This document shows positions 12,972-15,150 of a stretch of DNA of 15,150 bases, in pieces. The notes under the pieces are model-generated. The model had not been told where the DNA came from. It ran no database searches and worked only from the letters and a program-made list of their open reading frames with translations. The position numbers and the translations under genes are program-made. Each line of letters opens with the position of its first letter. Position 1 is the first letter of the stretch. Source of the stretch: Deltaproteobacteria bacterium (lineage in GTDB: Bacteria; Desulfobacterota; Anaeroferrophillalia; Anaeroferrophillales; Tharpellaceae); NCBI GenBank assembly GCA_030640695.1, contig DAOWIX010000021.1:1-15150 (forward strand), given 5' to 3'.

Positions 12972-15080
12972 TTAAAGTTTAAATTGGCTGATGAGTTCCT
13001 GGAGGTCACCGGCAAGTTTTTTAAGCTCTACACTGTTTCCGTTGACAGAATCACTGTTTTTCAAAACTTCATTACTGCTGGTATTTACGTCCCCAATATC
13101 TTTAGCAATTTCATTGGCAACATTTGTACTTTGAGCAACATTTTCACTTACCTCCTGCAACCCTTCGGTCGCTTGGCTCATGTTCCCGGCAATCTCTTTT
13201 GTCGTAGCCGACTGCTCCTCCACTGCAGACGCAATGGTACCGACAATATCATCGATATCCCCGATAATTTTTGCGACCCCTTCAATTTCACGAACCGTAG
13301 CTGCTGTGGAGTTCTGAATACCGTCAATACGATCTTTAATATCATTGGTAGCGTCTGCGGTTTGCAGGGCCAGTTGTTTTATCTCTGACGCAACAACCGC
13401 AAAGCCTTTTCCAGCTTCACCGGCTCTTGCCGCTTCAATGGTAGCATTTAATGCCAAAAGGTTGGTCTGTCCGGAGATTTGCGTAATCACCTCGGTTACC
13501 TTGCTTATCTCTTTAGCTACTTCACCCAACTCATTAACCTTTTGGGTCGCACTCCCGGCTCTTTCCACAGCCTCTTGGGTAATGGAGTTACCAGTCGCCG
13601 CGTTTCTAGCAATTTCATTTATGGATGAGTTGATCTCATCTGTAGCAACTGAGACCGTATTGATGTTTGTGACGGCCTCTTCCGAGGTTGCTGCGACAGA
13701 ATTCATATTAGCGCTCATCTCTTCCGATGCGGCGGCCACGGACTCTGATTTCGTCGTCATAGAGCGGGCACCGTCAGACATTGAGGATGCAAGATTGGTT
13801 AAGTCTGATGAAGAGGTTGCGAGCTGGACTGAAAAAGCCTTAATCCGACCGATAATATTTCTTAAATTTTCGGTCATGGCATTGGTGTCCCGGGCAAGGT
13901 CACCAAGCTCATCATGTGAAGAGACATCCACTTTATTGTTCAGCTCTCCCTGGGCAATCAGTTTTGTTACTTCGGCAAGCCTTGTAATGTTTTTAGTCAG
14001 ATATCGGCTGATATATATACCCAGAGCCAGGGCGATGAAAACAGCAGCAACAGTTAGAACAAGAAGAAAAACAGTGCCACTTTTTTTAGCTGATTCAGCG
14101 TTTTTCGAGGCGATCGCCATCTCTGCTTCTGCATTCTTGACAAGGTGTTCAAGCTCTTTGTCAATGTTAATCCCGGACTGGGCCATTGCTCGAAGTTTAT
14201 CGACTTTGGTCGCATTGAGTTTCTCATATACCGGAGCGACATATTTATGAATCTTGCCAAAATATTGATCGATTCGGGATGATGACCCGCCACTCCGGTT
14301 AAGCTGTTTGGTTTTTCCCTTGGCATCGCTCTCCTGATTGATCTTTACTGCATATCCCATCATTTTTTCATGATACTTACCCATTTTTTTAGTAAGCTTG
14401 TTTAATCCGTCATCTTCAACTTTATAGGTGTGTAACCATATCCCCAGCATACCTTTTTTGGGATCGGTATTCTCACTAAACGGAGTCACAATATTGACTG
14501 CATCTTCAAGCGCTTTGAGCCAGTCGATCTGATCTCTTTGCAGCATCAGGAGATAGGTGGGGAGATCATAATTTTTACCTTGCGCGACAACCGAATAGCT
14601 CAAGTATTGATTATGGGCGTTCATCAAATCTGTACACCCTTTCCTGAATATCGCACTCTCCTTTTTTACATTTCCAATTATTTCAAGTAACTCTTTGGAA
14701 CTTTGCGGGACAATGATATCTAGTTGTAATCTCTTGTAATGGCTATAGGAACTGCTTTTAGTGAACTCATCAGACAAGGTTCCATGTTCAAGCATTGCAA
14801 GCCACATATCAAATTCATCAAGTTTTACCTGTAACTTTTCTGCCTGCTGAACCAGCCCCGAAGAAGAGTGGACATATTCATCAATAAATTTTTCTGTAGC
14901 AAGAACAGCCAGGTTGGCTTTCATCACGGAATAGAGAACCGGGACTTTTTCTTTTGCAACCGTGTCAGTAGAACGCGATACTTTATTAAGAATCAAGATC
15001 CCGACGATTCCCGATAAAAGCACCAAAAATGCAAGTAGCAAAAAACAAAAAGTAAGTTTCTTTCCGATGGTAAGCTTCAT
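12972..15080 (-). CDS. Methyl-accepting chemotaxis protein with helical periplasmic CZB-like domain
   Basis: A 702-residue transmembrane chemoreceptor. TM1 is at about 8-31, a largely helical periplasmic domain at about 32-330, TM2 at about 333-358, HAMP at about 355-410 and the coiled-coil signalling domain to the end. The hairpin tip that contacts CheA/CheW is intact (ISGQTNLLALNATIEAARAGEAGKG in two overlapping pieces: ISGQTNLLALNATIEAARAG, then EAGKGFAVVA), near residues 530-565. There is no CheR-binding pentapeptide; the protein ends in QELISQFKL. Around residues 183-242 the periplasmic part resembles a CZB domain (QIDWLKAL, DPKKGMLGIWLHTYK, KYHEKMM), but most zinc-ligand positions are substituted. 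GAGGT 4-5 bases before the ATG is a good ribosome-binding site. It is the first gene of a probable operon with the secreted Cache protein. No che genes are in the window. Confidence 0.93.
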   Translation of the reverse strand: MKLTIGKKLTFCFLLLAFLVLLSGIVGILILNKVSRSTDTVAKEKVPVLYSVMKANLAVLATEKFIDEYVHSSSGLVQQAEKLQVKLDEFDMWLAMLEHGTLSDEFTKSSSYSHYKRLQLDIIVPQSSKELLEIIGNVKKESAIFRKGCTDLMNAHNQYLSYSVVAQGKNYDLPTYLLMLQRDQIDWLKALEDAVNIVTPFSENTDPKKGMLGIWLHTYKVEDDGLNKLTKKMGKYHEKMMGYAVKINQESDAKGKTKQLNRSGGSSSRIDQYFGKIHKYVAPVYEKLNATKVDKLRAMAQSGINIDKELEHLVKNAEAEMAIASKNAESAKKSGTVFLLVLTVAAVFIALALGIYISRYLTKNITRLAEVTKLIAQGELNNKVDVSSHDELGDLARDTNAMTENLRNIIGRIKAFSVQLATSSSDLTNLASSMSDGARSMTTKSESVAAASEEMSANMNSVAATSEEAVTNINTVSVATDEINSSINEIARNAATGNSITQEAVERAGSATQKVNELGEVAKEISKVTEVITQISGQTNLLALNATIEAARAGEAGKGFAVVASEIKQLALQTADATNDIKDRIDGIQNSTAATVREIEGVAKIIGDIDDIVGTIASAVEEQSATTKEIAGNMSQATEGLQEVSENVAQSTNVANEIAKDIGDVNTSSNEVLKNSDSVNGNSVELKKLAGDLQELISQFKL

Positions 15081-15150
15081 GTCGACCTCGAAAAATCAGC
15101 TGGTAAAAAATAACGTTTCAGGGGTTTCACTCTAAAAAGACCACTTATGA

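Noticed and set aside
13345..14250. 301-codon plus-strand open frame
   Set aside because: It is antisense to the coiled-coil part of the MCP, with low-complexity Ala/Ser/Val composition and no domain; such shadow frames are common opposite MCP genes.
15081..15150. Promoter for the MCP gene
   Set aside because: Beyond the GAGGT ribosome site no convincing sigma-70, sigma-28 or sigma-54 pattern was found in the 70 bases available.

Overview
The window looks like chromosomal DNA from an anaerobic or facultatively anaerobic Gram-negative bacterium. A Desulfobacterota or Desulfuromonadota (former Deltaproteobacteria) lineage is the best guess. The reasons are an archaeal-type modular glutamate synthase polypeptide rich in Fe-S cysteines, a 4Fe-4S-type PurF, large Cache-domain kinases and chemoreceptors, and an FNR-like box. 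This is inference from gene content; no rRNA or other marker is present.

The window has two halves on opposite strands. Bases 1-6134 (+ strand) carry metabolic genes. First is the 3' part of a glutamate-synthase-like protein (GXGXG domain fused to a GltD-like FAD/NADPH oxidoreductase with C-terminal ferredoxin cysteines); its frame is open to base 1, so the start lies outside the window. Then come purF, a Nudix hydrolase of the ADP-ribose pyrophosphatase type, and glutamine-dependent NAD+ synthetase (nadE). Three of these four belong to enzyme families that use glutamine nitrogen, and the last two touch NAD metabolism. The gaps between them hold repeat material: a compound palindrome that swallows the first stop codon, a rho-independent-like hairpin, a degenerate heptamer array directly against the purF start, and a CCACGAAA-type inverted repeat before nadE.

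Bases 6135-15080 (- strand) carry signalling genes. Reading in transcription order, they are a methyl-accepting chemotaxis protein with a periplasmic domain resembling a degenerate CZB domain, a small secreted single-Cache protein, a BarA-like hybrid kinase (sensor-HAMP-HisKA-HATPase-REC-HPt) and a second kinase (two Cache domains, PAS, HisKA, HATPase). The MCP and secreted Cache protein probably form one unit that ends at a strong bidirectional hairpin (12228-12269). The two kinases form a second unit with a candidate promoter and a perfect FNR-type TTGAT-N4-ATCAA box upstream. The last kinase ends tail to tail against nadE, with the two stop codons abutting as TGATCA.

The same Cache fold appears three times (twice in one kinase, once as a free periplasmic protein), which suggests related small-molecule sensing. 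No response regulator, CheA or CheW lies in the window, so the outputs of these sensors are encoded elsewhere. No tRNA, rRNA, CRISPR array, transposase or phage gene was seen. The most promising leads are the secreted Cache protein next to a chemoreceptor, the chemoreceptor's apparently metal-less CZB-like domain, and the FNR-box/hairpin intergenic region, which could also hide a small RNA.
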